A stretch of DNA of 64,000 bases from Rossellomorea orangium (lineage in GTDB: Bacteria; Bacillota; Bacilli; Bacillales; Bacillaceae_B), in contig NZ_JAHWGH010000007.1 of NCBI RefSeq assembly GCF_019334305.1, positions 1 to 64,000 on the forward strand. Reading direction: 5' to 3'. The stretch's first letter is position 1. Each line of letters begins with the position of its first letter. Positions 26,273 through 35,939 of this stretch are shown here, piece by piece. The notes under the pieces were generated by a model. That model had not been told where the DNA came from. It ran no database searches and worked only from the letters and a program-made list of their open reading frames with translations. A program made the translations under genes and the position numbers.

Positions 26273-27420
26273 TACACCTCTCTACTCTTATTTGGAAGTC
26301 CGACTGGTCTCATTCCAATACCATTTAGCTGAACTGCCTTATACATCTCTATCGTTTGATCACTCATATGTTCAAATAAGAAGTGACTCTCATATCTCGT
26401 TCTACTGCATTGCCCCATTTTATTCATCAATTGTGGGTCAATGAGCAGCGTCTTTAACCTTTCCTTTAATGTCTCTGAGTCATTCCTTGGGATCAGAAAA
26501 CCGTTCTTCCCTTCATCAATAAGTTCTCTCATTCCTCCTACATCCGATGCAACGATGGGTAACCCGGCTCTCATTGCTTCAATGACACTGATGGGAAGCC
26601 CTTCATGCCTTGAGATTAATACAAATAGATGTGAGTCTGCCAATAGTTCGGGTATATTTCGTCTGTTCCCAAGGAAATGGACGCGATGTGCAATGGAACT
26701 CCTTGCAACCATATCCTTTATCTCCTCTACTAAAGGTCCGTCCCCCACCAGATCCAGCTCCCAAGAGAGCTCCCGGATGTTTTCCAGTGTGAGGAGAAGG
26801 CGTCGGTGATCCTTTGGGGAGGCAAACCTTGCTACCATGATTAATTTGGGTTTGGACCCCGATGGATTCCTTCGGAGATTTTCGGGAACATCTGGAACAC
26901 TGTTATGGATCGTCTTCATTTTTGATTCGTGTATGATCCGGTGCTTTTTAGCTAACTGATAGTCATAGTTTGAAACGGTTATGATCCCATTGGATATCTT
27001 TCCTGCAACCCTTTCAAGAATGGCATACATTCTTCTTTTCCTTTCAGGCACCCCCTCAGAAAAGGCCCATCCATGGGCTGTAAATACAGTTGGGACTCGA
27101 CAGATCTTTCCAGCGATACGTCCCAGCATACCTGCTTTCGAAGAGTGAGTAGCGAGAATATCAGGTTTTAGTTTCTTCAACCACTTGCAAAGCTCGTTCA
27201 ATGCAAACCAATCCTGTAGTGGATGGATCTTTAATTGAAGATGTATCAACTCTTCGCATCTAATTCCTTTCTTCTGGAGCTCATCGGTGACAGGTCCGCT
27301 CCCCATGGAGAGGACGACTACTTCATGTCCCGCTCTCATAAGGCTCAGGGAGAGATCGAGAACATGAACTTGAGCTCCCCCTACATCATCCATTCTTGTA
27401 ATGAATTGTATGACTTTCAT
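26272..27420 (-). CDS. GT4-family glycosyltransferase
   Basis: 382 residues, GT-B fold. N-terminal donor groove MDDVGGAQVH (~10-19) and the C-terminal retaining GT4 signature SRHEGLPISVIEAMRAGLP (~290; E-x7-E). Cytosolic, adds a sugar to the lipid-linked EPS repeat unit. Start at 27420 follows a GGGGGGAG site; a longer in-frame extension to 27549 runs inside the upstream polymerase gene and is rejected. Confidence 0.9.
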   Translation of the reverse strand: MKVIQFITRMDDVGGAQVHVLDLSLSLMRAGHEVVVLSMGSGPVTDELQKKGIRCEELIHLQLKIHPLQDWFALNELCKWLKKLKPDILATHSSKAGMLGRIAGKICRVPTVFTAHGWAFSEGVPERKRRMYAILERVAGKISNGIITVSNYDYQLAKKHRIIHESKMKTIHNSVPDVPENLRRNPSGSKPKLIMVARFASPKDHRRLLLTLENIRELSWELDLVGDGPLVEEIKDMVARSSIAHRVHFLGNRRNIPELLADSHLFVLISRHEGLPISVIEAMRAGLPIVASDVGGMRELIDEGKNGFLIPRNDSETLKERLKTLLIDPQLMNKMGQCSRTRYESHFLFEHMSDQTIEMYKAVQLNGIGMRPVGLPNKSREV

Positions 27421-28600
27421 ATACTCCCCCCTCTTGTTTAGGAATACTGTCGACAGTGCACCAGGGTAAGGCAAGCAGCAGCCAGAAATGGCGCCAGTGC
27501 AGTGTATCGATAAAGAAACTATTGAAAAGTAAGCCGATGATGGATGCAAGAATCACAACAAAATAACCCTGATACACTCCTTCCGTCTTCCTGATATTCC
27601 GGAAGCAAGTCAGCATACTCATCCCCACAAAACCAATAAAAGAGATAAACCCCAGAAATCCATTTTCAGTGAGTATCCTCACATATAAACTATGAGTAGA
27701 ATGATTGAACATCATCTCCGATTGCCCCGACCCCACTCCCAGAGGATGGGTCAATGCGGCTTCCAACGATTCCTTCTGTTTATCAAACCGGGTATTATCG
27801 TATTCCTGATATCCTAACCGCTCATGAAACAGATCGACTAGATCAGTAGATGCCATAACAAAGTAGAGAATCGGAAGAGAAGAAAGAATAAGGAGAATGA
27901 TAATACCGATTCGTTTGTTGATATTCCCTTTAAAAAACATAAAATAAATGAAAAGTGCGACGACAAGATGCCCCCAGGCAGCACGGGAAAAGCTTAATGA
28001 GACGGCTAAAGAGAGGACAATGAAACTGATGAACATCCATACTTTCACTTTTTCTCTCCCAGTCACCATCTCAATCTTCAGTAGCAAGAAAAGTGCCGCA
28101 GGAATCACAAAGGGACCGAACACATTCGGATCTTTAAACATCGACTTTATTCTTCCCGACCACATAAATAGATCTGAAAACGGAAGTAGGTTGAAGAAGG
28201 AACCGAGACCGATTACGGCCGCTGCCATTGCAGCAATTACGTATCCATTAAATATGGTCTCAAGAGCCTTTTCTTTATATATGGAGACCACGCTCCCGAT
28301 ACAGATCCATGTCAGTACGAGGTAAAACGTGATGACGCTATAGTTGAGACCATGGACAGGATCCTTTGCAAAATAGAGTGAAGCCAAATTACACGTTATA
28401 AATATGATCAGCAGAAGCATTGGAGCAGGGAGCTCCATCGAAAAGGGGATCATTTTCTTCAACATCAATGCGATAAGGATCATTAACAGAACATCATAGG
28501 GAGAAGGCTCAACAAATACGATTGAGCTGCAAGCCAATGTAAAATAAAGAAACGAATTCAGCCAACCGGGAAGAAATTCATTTAGCTTCACTGGCTTCAA
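27386..28600 (-). CDS. O-antigen ligase/Wzy-type polymerase
   Basis: 404 residues with about ten to twelve hydrophobic segments and a large extracytoplasmic loop (~240-300; VDLFHERLGYQEYDNTRFDK, HPLGVGSGQSEMMFNHSTHS) as in the Wzy_C/O-antigen ligase family. Would polymerise flipped repeat units at the outer face of the membrane. Overlaps the flippase at its start and the glycosyltransferase at its end, so it is within the same operon. Confidence 0.85.
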   Translation of the reverse strand: MKPVKLNEFLPGWLNSFLYFTLACSSIVFVEPSPYDVLLMILIALMLKKMIPFSMELPAPMLLLIIFITCNLASLYFAKDPVHGLNYSVITFYLVLTWICIGSVVSIYKEKALETIFNGYVIAAMAAAVIGLGSFFNLLPFSDLFMWSGRIKSMFKDPNVFGPFVIPAALFLLLKIEMVTGREKVKVWMFISFIVLSLAVSLSFSRAAWGHLVVALFIYFMFFKGNINKRIGIIILLILSSLPILYFVMASTDLVDLFHERLGYQEYDNTRFDKQKESLEAALTHPLGVGSGQSEMMFNHSTHSLYVRILTENGFLGFISFIGFVGMSMLTCFRNIRKTEGVYQGYFVVILASIIGLLFNSFFIDTLHWRHFWLLLALPWCTVDSIPKQEGGVYESHTIHYKNG

Positions 28601-29918
28601 CTCCTATTTCACATTTCAATTGATCTTGGGTCACACCTTTTGTTCTCATTGCATACCAGGCAAGAAAAGCAACAACCAAATATCCTGCGGAACCCAGAAC
28701 ACTTAAACAAAGCAGGGACTGTATGGATGAGAATTGGGAATGGATCGAAACCAATACTGCAGCCAACAAGAGAACAAAACGAACGAATTCCCCAATAAGA
28801 TGTAAATGTTGGGCTTCAAAGACATAAAAGTTTGATGTAATGGGATTAACGACCATCTGGAAGAAAAATAGAATCGCCATCACTTGGATGTAGGTCCCTG
28901 ATTCAATCCACCCTTCGCCAAACACATGTCCAAATGTCCATGGTGCGGCTACTACAATGATGCATATGATCAAGGAACTTACACCAGACAGCTTCCACAC
29001 CATCTGCCAAAAAAGGGAGTTCAATGGAGTAGTGGTGGAACGCTTCTGTTTTGTGGCGCTGGCAAAATACACTTGTTTAACCGAGAACCCGATCAGGGCG
29101 TCTGGAATCGAAAGTACCCGCTGACCGAGCATATAAAGGCCTGCAGCTTTCGACCCGAATGTTGCGGCGATGAAGAAGACAGGCAAATGACCACTGGCAA
29201 CACTTAATATGGACGACCAGCTTGATATAAGTGGAAAGTACTTATAGCGATTGGCCAACATCCCCATTTTTTTTAGATTGATTTGAGGAAGGCGGACTCT
29301 AATGGATTTAAAAGACAGCCTGAGTACTGTACTGCTGCCTACCATCCTTCCAACTACCTCTCCTGCAACCAAACCAACCGGGCCAAAATGAAGAAGACCC
29401 AGGCTGATTTGCGAGAATACTTGACTCATGTTCATAAACACTTTCCCTTTAGCCATGAAGGGGTAGGCTTCCCTCCTAATGAGCCACGTATTCAATACTT
29501 GAAAGACGCCAAAACCGAATAAGCTCAAAGGCAGTAGCCATAAGTACTCTTCTAAATGGGGAATGTTCACGATGGATGCCATGAAATGCCGGAACAACCA
29601 GACCCCAATCAAGCTTAAAACACTCATTCCAGATACAATTATCAATGAAAGACTTAAGAGATTTACCGCATCATCCTCATCCCTTGGCAGCGGGATAGCC
29701 GATTCATATAATAAGGAAGCCATCACCGATGTCGTGTACAGGATGGATACATAAATGGAATATCCACCAAATTCTTCAGGTGTGTACAATCGAGTCAACA
29801 ATGGAGTCGTCAATACGATGACGATGAGAGATATGGCTGTGCCTGAAACGAGAATGGAGACGTTACGATAGAAGTTTCCTTTAAGGATAAGAGCCTTTAA
29901 TTTTTTTATGAATTTCAT
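28578..29918 (-). CDS. Wzx-type flippase (MOP/PST superfamily)
   Basis: 446 residues, about twelve to fourteen membrane segments. N-terminal GNFYRNVSILVSGTAISLI and the PLLTRLYTPEEFGGYSIYVS motif (~38-57) are characteristic of polysaccharide exporters of the MOP superfamily. It translocates the lipid-linked repeat unit. RBS AAGGAGATG; overlaps the polymerase gene by 23 nt. Confidence 0.88.
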   Translation of the reverse strand: MKFIKKLKALILKGNFYRNVSILVSGTAISLIVIVLTTPLLTRLYTPEEFGGYSIYVSILYTTSVMASLLYESAIPLPRDEDDAVNLLSLSLIIVSGMSVLSLIGVWLFRHFMASIVNIPHLEEYLWLLPLSLFGFGVFQVLNTWLIRREAYPFMAKGKVFMNMSQVFSQISLGLLHFGPVGLVAGEVVGRMVGSSTVLRLSFKSIRVRLPQINLKKMGMLANRYKYFPLISSWSSILSVASGHLPVFFIAATFGSKAAGLYMLGQRVLSIPDALIGFSVKQVYFASATKQKRSTTTPLNSLFWQMVWKLSGVSSLIICIIVVAAPWTFGHVFGEGWIESGTYIQVMAILFFFQMVVNPITSNFYVFEAQHLHLIGEFVRFVLLLAAVLVSIHSQFSSIQSLLCLSVLGSAGYLVVAFLAWYAMRTKGVTQDQLKCEIGVEASEAK

Positions 29919-29962
29919 CTCCTTGTACCACCTTAATCACGTATGACTTCATGGGAGCGGCA

Positions 29963-30742
29963 TCACTTAAATCCGATCAATCTCTGTTTTCTCCTTATTT
30001 TCTCTGGTGTAAAGCTGGTGAAATCCATGCCATTGGCAATATACACGGCATTGGCACGAAAGTAATTGGTATACATAGCCGAAAATTCATGTTGGATCGC
30101 TTGATAGGCTTCCCCTAATGTAAACGTCCTGGAATGATGATTATGAGCGTCAGATGCCACAACATGAACATGATTGTATTTGATCAATTCATAGGCAAAC
30201 TTTTGAATACTCTTTCCGAACTTACCTAAGATACTACCAGCGTTCACTTGGAATAGGGCTCCTTTTTGAAATAAGGAATACAGCAGCTCCGGCTTTTTCC
30301 TCAATTCTTCATTACGTTCAACGTGGGCAATGATCGGTACGTACCCCACCAATTGAAGCTTATAAAGAATCATCTCCGTATAGGAGGGGAAATGACTATT
30401 AGGGAGCTCGATCAGCACGTACTTATTCGTTTCATTCAGAGTCAACAAAATGGAGTCCAATTTCTGCAAATCCTCCGCAACTTCTCCGTATAAATGGATT
30501 TCCATTCCCGGAAGTATCGTAAGCGGGATCTGACGCTTCTTCAATTCACGATTTAGTTCCATTACCTGATGGACAATGCGATGCCCTTTATTAAAATGGA
30601 GTCCGTTCCCTTGATGGGGAGTGGCGATGACATGTGAAATACCCGTTTCCGCCGCTTGTCCTGCCATTGAAATCGATTCTTCAAGTGTCACGGGGCCATC
30701 ATCAATACCATGTAAGATATGGTTGTGTATATCTACAATCAC
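29963..30742 (-). CDS. CpsB/CapC-type PHP tyrosine-protein phosphatase
   Basis: 259 residues. Begins with the PHP metal-binding motif VDIHNHILHGIDDGP (~3-17), followed by ATPHQGNG (~41), LPGMEIHLYGE (~78), AHVERNEEL (~140) and SDAHNHHSR (~198): all metal ligands of the manganese-dependent CpsB family. It dephosphorylates the tyrosine cluster of the adjacent BY-kinase. GTG start chosen from AGAGGAGG 7 nt upstream. Confidence 0.9.
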   Translation of the reverse strand: MIVDIHNHILHGIDDGPVTLEESISMAGQAAETGISHVIATPHQGNGLHFNKGHRIVHQVMELNRELKKRQIPLTILPGMEIHLYGEVAEDLQKLDSILLTLNETNKYVLIELPNSHFPSYTEMILYKLQLVGYVPIIAHVERNEELRKKPELLYSLFQKGALFQVNAGSILGKFGKSIQKFAYELIKYNHVHVVASDAHNHHSRTFTLGEAYQAIQHEFSAMYTNYFRANAVYIANGMDFTSFTPEKIRRKQRLIGFK

Positions 30743-30767
30743 ACTGATTCCTCCTCTGTTATAACGA

Positions 30768-32114
30768 TTAATAGTAATACTGAACTTTCTTGGATGGAGC
30801 GATTTCATTCAGGATGGTACCGAGGATTTCCGTTTTCACCTGCTGCAGTTGCTGAATTCCATCGGACACTTCATCACGTTTGGATTTTTGGGCATTCACG
30901 ACGAATATACATCCATCCACTTTGTTGGCTAATGCCAAAGAATCTGATACGACCATCGGCGGACTGTCAATAATGATATATTCATACTCTTTCTTAAGCT
31001 CTTGCAGCAACTGGTCCATTCTCTTTGATGAAAGAAGTTCTGTAGGATTCGGAGGTATGATTCCGGCGACGATGACCGAGAGATTCGGAATATGTGTTCC
31101 TGATACAATTTCCTTCGCTGTAGAATATCCTTCTAGATAGGAAGTAACCCCTTTTCTACTGCTGACACCAAAGAGGAATTGTCCATCAGGTCTCCTTAAG
31201 TCACAATCGATATAAACGGTTTTCTTATTATCGAGTGCCATGACGATCGCAAGGTTGGCACTGGTCAATGACTTCCCTTCATTTGGATGCTTACTTGTCA
31301 CCATTAATGCAGAAGCAGCATTGTTCTTCGTTTTATACTGGACAATCGTCCTTAGCGAACGATAAGCCTCAGCAAGAGGGGAATGAACCTCTCCGGCTTT
31401 TAATAGATGTTGAGATAAGCCCCCGCCCACCTTTTTAGACTTCTTCATATGAGGAATCCCACTCAACACCGGAAGGGATAATGCCTCTTCTACTTCATGG
31501 ATGGTGATTAATTTCATATCGAAGTGTTTCCTATAGAGAACCCATGTAGCAGACAAAATAAACCCAATGACCATAGACAGAAGGATGTTGATCATTTTAT
31601 TGGGGCGTACCGGCTTATCACTTGGACTGGCAGATGAAAGAACATGAACATTATCGATATCCATCACTTTCTTTACTTCTTCTTTAAACGTCAGAGCTAC
31701 TTCATTCGCAATTTCTGCTGCGTTTTCAGGATTCGAGCTCTCAGCGATGATGGAAATGATCTGGGAGTTTTCGTTCGTGACTACACTTGTTTGTTTAACC
31801 AGCTCTTCCTTACTGATGCGCTGGTCAAGCTTATCTTCGACCTTATCCATGATCCGGTCACTCTTGATCATGATACTGTAGGTTTCAATTAAACGGATAT
31901 TGATTTCCACTTCATTAAGTGATAAGTCTTCCCCATTCCCTTTCACGACCGTACCATTGACCAGCAGATCTGTCTTGGATTCATACATAGGAGAGAGCCA
32001 GAAGAACGTGATGATGGCCCCCAGGACCGTCGTGAGTATTGTGGTCAGGATAATGAATTTCAAACCGTTTTTTAGCTCTTTCAATATAGCTTGATAATTA
32101 AATGATTGCTCCAC
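30768..32114 (-). CDS. Fused chain-length determinant / BY-type tyrosine kinase
   Basis: 448 residues. N-terminal Wzz domain with two membrane segments (~18-40 and ~165-190) and an outside loop, then a cytosolic BY-kinase: Walker A SKHPNEGKSLTSAN (~253), Walker A' YIDCDLRRPDG (~283), Walker B YIIIDSPPM (~381) and a C-terminal tyrosine cluster KKVQYYY. Controls EPS chain length by cyclic autophosphorylation. Many Firmicutes split these into two proteins (CpsC/CpsD, EpsA/EpsB); here they are one chain. GTG start after AAAGGAG. Confidence 0.9.
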   Translation of the reverse strand: MEQSFNYQAILKELKNGLKFIILTTILTTVLGAIITFFWLSPMYESKTDLLVNGTVVKGNGEDLSLNEVEINIRLIETYSIMIKSDRIMDKVEDKLDQRISKEELVKQTSVVTNENSQIISIIAESSNPENAAEIANEVALTFKEEVKKVMDIDNVHVLSSASPSDKPVRPNKMINILLSMVIGFILSATWVLYRKHFDMKLITIHEVEEALSLPVLSGIPHMKKSKKVGGGLSQHLLKAGEVHSPLAEAYRSLRTIVQYKTKNNAASALMVTSKHPNEGKSLTSANLAIVMALDNKKTVYIDCDLRRPDGQFLFGVSSRKGVTSYLEGYSTAKEIVSGTHIPNLSVIVAGIIPPNPTELLSSKRMDQLLQELKKEYEYIIIDSPPMVVSDSLALANKVDGCIFVVNAQKSKRDEVSDGIQQLQQVKTEILGTILNEIAPSKKVQYYY

Positions 32115-32144
32115 CCCTACACTCCTTTCAACCTCCGTTGTTCT

Positions 32145-32807
32145 CTAATAAGAACCACTACGCCGCAAAACAGTACCGATTGTCTTCAACAGGATCTTGA
32201 GGTCCAACCGGAGAGATTGATTATAAACATAATATAAATCGTAGAATATCTTCTGTCCGTGGTTCATATCAGAGCGCCCATTTACTTGGGCATATCCGGT
32301 CATTCCGGGTTTTACAAATAATCTCTGTCGCTGCTGTTCATCATAATATCGAGTGATGCGTGGCACTTCCGGTCGTGGACCTACCATACTCATATCACCC
32401 TTTAGAACATTCAATAGTTGTGGTAATTCATCGAGGCTTGTTTTACGAAGAATCTTTCCCAGGGTGGTAATATCCGGATTGTGTTCCCCTTTGAACACGA
32501 AGTCATCAGGGACTTTATCTTTCCAGCCGTACTCTACTTCATTGGATTCCCTCATGGTTCGGAATTTATAAATAGTAAAGGGAGTATGATTGATGCCTGT
32601 CCGGGTTTGTTTAAATATAACCGGGCGACCATCCATCATCATAATGAGCAAGTATATCAGGAGAAAGATCGGGCTTAATAGAATCATAGAAATCAAACTG
32701 ATGACGATATCCATCATCCTCTTGCTGTTCAACTTATCTATTCGAGTCTTAATGTCCACCTGCTCCAGTGCAACGCTCTCTTCATGCATTTTACTTGGTT
32801 CTATCAA
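32145..32807 (-). CDS. Undecaprenyl-phosphate sugar-phosphate transferase (bacterial sugar transferase)
   Basis: 220 residues. A single membrane segment (~38-60, ISLISMILLSPIFLLIYLLI) then the catalytic domain with KFRTMRES (~92), the acidic LRKTSLDELPQLLNVLKGD (~136-154) and GPRPEVPR (~160) motifs. Initiates EPS synthesis by loading the first sugar-phosphate onto undecaprenyl phosphate. First gene of the nine-gene operon; TTG start after GGAGGTGAGG. Confidence 0.9.
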   Translation of the reverse strand: MIEPSKMHEESVALEQVDIKTRIDKLNSKRMMDIVISLISMILLSPIFLLIYLLIMMMDGRPVIFKQTRTGINHTPFTIYKFRTMRESNEVEYGWKDKVPDDFVFKGEHNPDITTLGKILRKTSLDELPQLLNVLKGDMSMVGPRPEVPRITRYYDEQQRQRLFVKPGMTGYAQVNGRSDMNHGQKIFYDLYYVYNQSLRLDLKILLKTIGTVLRRSGSY

Positions 32808-33056
32808 TATTCCTCACCTCCTTAAAAAAAGTAATTAGAAATAATGTTAATTTACTATATTGAGGATAAGGACTATATATTCATTACTTGTTATCTATTT
32901 TTTCAATCTTGCACCTCCTTTTAGTCATTTAGAACCCTTAATTGGTAAATTAAGTTATATTATTCGACATCCATTCCTATATCCCCTCTTTTTTCACGAA
33001 TAAAACTTAAAAAAAGAGAAAGGTTCATTTCACTAAGAACCTTTCTCTTTAGCAGA
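32808..33056. promoter_or_regulatory. EPS operon leader region
   Basis: AT-rich leader. An almost perfect Shine-Dalgarno AAGGAGGTGC (32920-32911, minus) precedes a three-codon frame TTG-AAA-AAA-TAG (32906-32895), followed by a second AAGGAGGTGAGG for the sugar transferase. The ctpB terminator occupies the other end (33009-33050). Confidence 0.5.
33009..33050 (-). terminator. Terminator of ctpB
   Basis: AAAGAGAAAGGTTC/GAACCTTTCTCTTT hairpin followed on minus by T residues. Confidence 0.9.
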
Positions 33057-34514
33057 CTATTCTTTATCAGTTCCTTTTGCTGTTCTTTCAATATACTCCA
33101 AAGCCGCCTGCAGCTGCAGATCATTCTGCTCATTCTGCACCGCTTTTACTATTTCTTCCTGTAGTCTCTCCCCAGTTTTGGCATCGATGATTCCCGTGAC
33201 ATCCATGCTTTCCTGGATCTGGAAGTCCTTGACGGCCTTAGCGGTTTTCTTGCTGAAATATCCATCGACCCGATCAAGTGTGAAGCCTAACCCTTGAAGC
33301 ATTTCCTGGGCATTTTTCACCTGTTCATTGTTTATGCCTTCTTCCAATGGCTTCTCCACCTGAAGGGGATGGGCATAGAAGTAGGATGGCTGTCTGACCG
33401 GGATGTCCGGCTTGATTCCCTTCTTATGGATCCAGTTCCCGTTCGGCGTCAGCCATTTGAACATCGTCAGCTTGATGTTGCTGCCGTCCCCCATCGGCAC
33501 TGCCTGCTGTACGGTCCCTTTCCCGAAGCTCTTCGTCCCGATCAGGGGATAGCCTTCTGCCTCTTTCAGCGCACCGGCAAGGATTTCAGATGCAGATGCA
33601 CTGCCCTCATCGATAAGAACGACGACAGGATACGCTTTTCTTTCCTTACTGTTCGAGAAGGATTTCAGCACCTCTCCGCTTCGTTCCTGGATTTGGACAT
33701 ACGGTTTTTTCTCAGTGACGAATTGTTTCAGGATTTCTTCCACACTCGACAGGAGCCCTCCAGGGTTGCCCCTCACATCCAGGACCAATCCTTCCACTTT
33801 TTTCTTTTCAAGTTCTGCCAGCTGCTTTTTAAAATCGATGGCTGTATTTTCCGAGAAGGTGGTAATTTGAATATAACCCGTTTTCTTACCATTGACTTCC
33901 TTCACATCCGAGATGACCGTTTCAACCGGGATATCGTCCCGTTTCACGGACACTTCGATCGGATCCGACAGTCCTTCTCTCGTGATCTCCAACTTCACTT
34001 CCGTACCCTTTTTCCCTCGTATTTTCAACGTTGCCTCGTAAAGGTCGAGGCCGTCGATACTGTTCCCGTCCACCTTGATGATGCGGTCATTCGGTTTCAG
34101 TCCTGCTTTCTCGGCAGGTGAATTTTTAAATGGTGCCACGATGACAAGCTTCCCGTCCATGATCGTGACCTCCGCACCGATTCCTTCAAAGGACGAATCC
34201 AAGGCGTCATTGAATTGGGACGCGGTCTCTGCGTTCATGTATACAGAGTACGGATCATCGAGGGTTTTCAGCATCCCCTGGATCGCACCTTCCACAAGCT
34301 GCCCTTTGTCTACATCCTGAAAAAACTTATCGCTGATCAGATCATAAGCAACCTCTACCTTGTGAAGCTTATCATTAAGCTCCCCTTTTCCATTGAACTG
34401 AGCAGGCTCGTCCCCTGCCAAATCAGCCCACTCCAAACCTCCATACATTCCTCCTGCACCGATCAGCATGCTAATGATGATGGTGATGATGAGCCTTCTG
34501 CCCGTCCACTCCAT
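33057..34514 (-). CDS. ctpB: C-terminal processing peptidase (S41) CtpB-like
   Basis: 485 residues. N-terminal membrane anchor (~7-25), PDZ domain (~100-185; LVIVAPFKNSPAEKAGLKP, GLDLYEATLKIRGKKG), S41 protease domain with nucleophile Ser in DEGSASASEI (~305) and Lys in GTKSFGKGTVQQ (~330), and a C-terminal PG_binding_1 domain (~400-455; MLQGLGFTLDRVDGYFSKKT). In B. subtilis CtpB cleaves SpoIVFA during sporulation. Start at 34514 follows GGAGGGG. Neighbour of minJ in B. subtilis; here separated by the pha and EPS blocks. Confidence 0.92.
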   Translation of the reverse strand: MEWTGRRLIITIIISMLIGAGGMYGGLEWADLAGDEPAQFNGKGELNDKLHKVEVAYDLISDKFFQDVDKGQLVEGAIQGMLKTLDDPYSVYMNAETASQFNDALDSSFEGIGAEVTIMDGKLVIVAPFKNSPAEKAGLKPNDRIIKVDGNSIDGLDLYEATLKIRGKKGTEVKLEITREGLSDPIEVSVKRDDIPVETVISDVKEVNGKKTGYIQITTFSENTAIDFKKQLAELEKKKVEGLVLDVRGNPGGLLSSVEEILKQFVTEKKPYVQIQERSGEVLKSFSNSKERKAYPVVVLIDEGSASASEILAGALKEAEGYPLIGTKSFGKGTVQQAVPMGDGSNIKLTMFKWLTPNGNWIHKKGIKPDIPVRQPSYFYAHPLQVEKPLEEGINNEQVKNAQEMLQGLGFTLDRVDGYFSKKTAKAVKDFQIQESMDVTGIIDAKTGERLQEEIVKAVQNEQNDLQLQAALEYIERTAKGTDKE

Positions 34515-34572
34515 ATATTCCCCTCCAGCTAGTCGTTTGTTTATGGTCTGGATGAAAATCTTCCACCCAACG

Positions 34573-34618
34573 AAAAAAGACACCACACAAAAACGCGCTA
34601 AGGCGGTGCGATGTCTTT
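34573..34618 (-). terminator. Terminator of the metY-metX operon
   Basis: AAAGACATCGCACC hairpin with GGTGTCTTTTTT tail on minus, 50 nt past the metX stop. Confidence 0.8.
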
Positions 34619-34667
34619 GCTTATCTAACTATATGCCGGAAGGGGACGAGTTATGATTGGATGGAGA

Positions 34668-35741
34668 TTATTTGATGTTCGTCGCCATTCTTTGAACCTG
34701 ATGGTGTTTGAGATGGGAAGAGATGATCCCTCCCCATTTCTCAAATTCCACCAGGAATCCGTCATGACCGAATGAGGTTGGGATATAGTAGTGCTCTCCA
34801 TTTGATACTTGTTCCGTGAAGTCTTTTAAGTATTGAGGGGAATAGATCAAATCACCCTCGTAGCTGATGGATATCAGCTCGCACCGATAGGATTCAGCGA
34901 CTTTATCCACACCTTCCCTTCCTCTTCCGATATCATGGGTATTCATGGCTTTCAACAAGGTAAGATAGCTGTTGGGATCAAAACGCTTTCCTAATTTCTT
35001 TCCTTGATAATCCAGATAGCTCTCTACATTAAATTGCTCATTCGTCCTCTCCCGCTGAAACCGCTGATCGAATAATTCCTGGGTCCGATACGTCACCATC
35101 CCGACCATCCTTGCGATCTCCAGCCCTTTTAAACCGGCTCCCTGGGGATAGTGTCCGTTATGAAACTCGGGATCCCCTTCGATCGCCGTGATCCCGATAT
35201 GATTGAACGCGAGACCATAATCATTCAGTGCCGGTGAGACAGCAAGGGCGAACACCTTATTGATATAGGAAGGGTACAGCACTCCCCACTCAAGCGCCTG
35301 CATACCACCGAGTGAACCTCCGATCACGGCTTCTACGTGCTGGACGGATAGCTGCTGCAGCGCCTCATATTGGGCATGGACCATATCTCTTATCGTGATG
35401 TGGGGGAAATCCGGACCGTATCGCTCTCCGGTATCCGGATTGACGGCCGTTGGACCACTGCTTCCTTCACACCCTCCCAATACATTGAAAGCAACCACAT
35501 TGAATCGCTCCGTATCAATATACGACCCGGGGCCAATCAGTCCAGCCCACCAGCCGCGGTCCTCACTGGTACCTTTGACAATATGGGTTCCAGTGAGGGC
35601 ATGACATACGAGGATGACAGGCCCATCTTTACGACCTGTACGCTCATATGCAAGATGAACATTTTTCAACTCGATGCCTGATTCTAACGTGAGGGATGGG
35701 ATGGTAATGGAGCTTACTTCGTACGAATATGAATTCTCCAT
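34668..35741 (-). CDS. metX: Homoserine O-acetyltransferase
   Basis: 357 residues. Alpha/beta-hydrolase fold; nucleophile in VIGGSLGGMQALEW (~143), HALTGTHI (~47), NVLGGCEGSSGPTA (~92) and the terminal SFGHDGFL with Asp/His. Transfers an acetyl group to homoserine, providing the substrate for the sulfhydrylase encoded upstream. Start at 35741 after GGAGGTGG. Lies downstream of metY in the SAM-I-controlled operon; a GCTGGATGC/GCATCCAGC hairpin without T run (35881-35911) sits between them. Confidence 0.93.
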   Translation of the reverse strand: MENSYSYEVSSITIPSLTLESGIELKNVHLAYERTGRKDGPVILVCHALTGTHIVKGTSEDRGWWAGLIGPGSYIDTERFNVVAFNVLGGCEGSSGPTAVNPDTGERYGPDFPHITIRDMVHAQYEALQQLSVQHVEAVIGGSLGGMQALEWGVLYPSYINKVFALAVSPALNDYGLAFNHIGITAIEGDPEFHNGHYPQGAGLKGLEIARMVGMVTYRTQELFDQRFQRERTNEQFNVESYLDYQGKKLGKRFDPNSYLTLLKAMNTHDIGRGREGVDKVAESYRCELISISYEGDLIYSPQYLKDFTEQVSNGEHYYIPTSFGHDGFLVEFEKWGGIISSHLKHHQVQRMATNIK

Positions 35742-35880
35742 TCCTCCACCTCCTTTTTGGTGTTGTTTGGGGTGATCGATGGGTTGAGTTTTTCCACCGA
35801 CCATATGTCCCGATTAGTATTAAAGGTTCATTTAAATTTGACTGCAAGAAGCAGTTTCGCTGATATCTGTATACAGTAAC

Positions 35881-35911
35881 CCGCTGGATGCCCTTTTACT
35901 AGCATCCAGCC
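35881..35911 (-). other. Intercistronic hairpin metY/metX
   Basis: GCTGGATGC/GCATCCAGC stem without a T tract, so a processing or stabilising hairpin is more likely than a terminator. Confidence 0.5.
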
Positions 35912-35939
35912 CTGGATTTATCTTCAATAAACCTAAATC

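Noticed and set aside
26272-27549. Longer N-terminus for the GT4 glycosyltransferase (start at 27549)
   Set aside because: The extra 43 codons lie inside the polymerase gene, are not GT-like, and the ATG at 27420 has a strong RBS.
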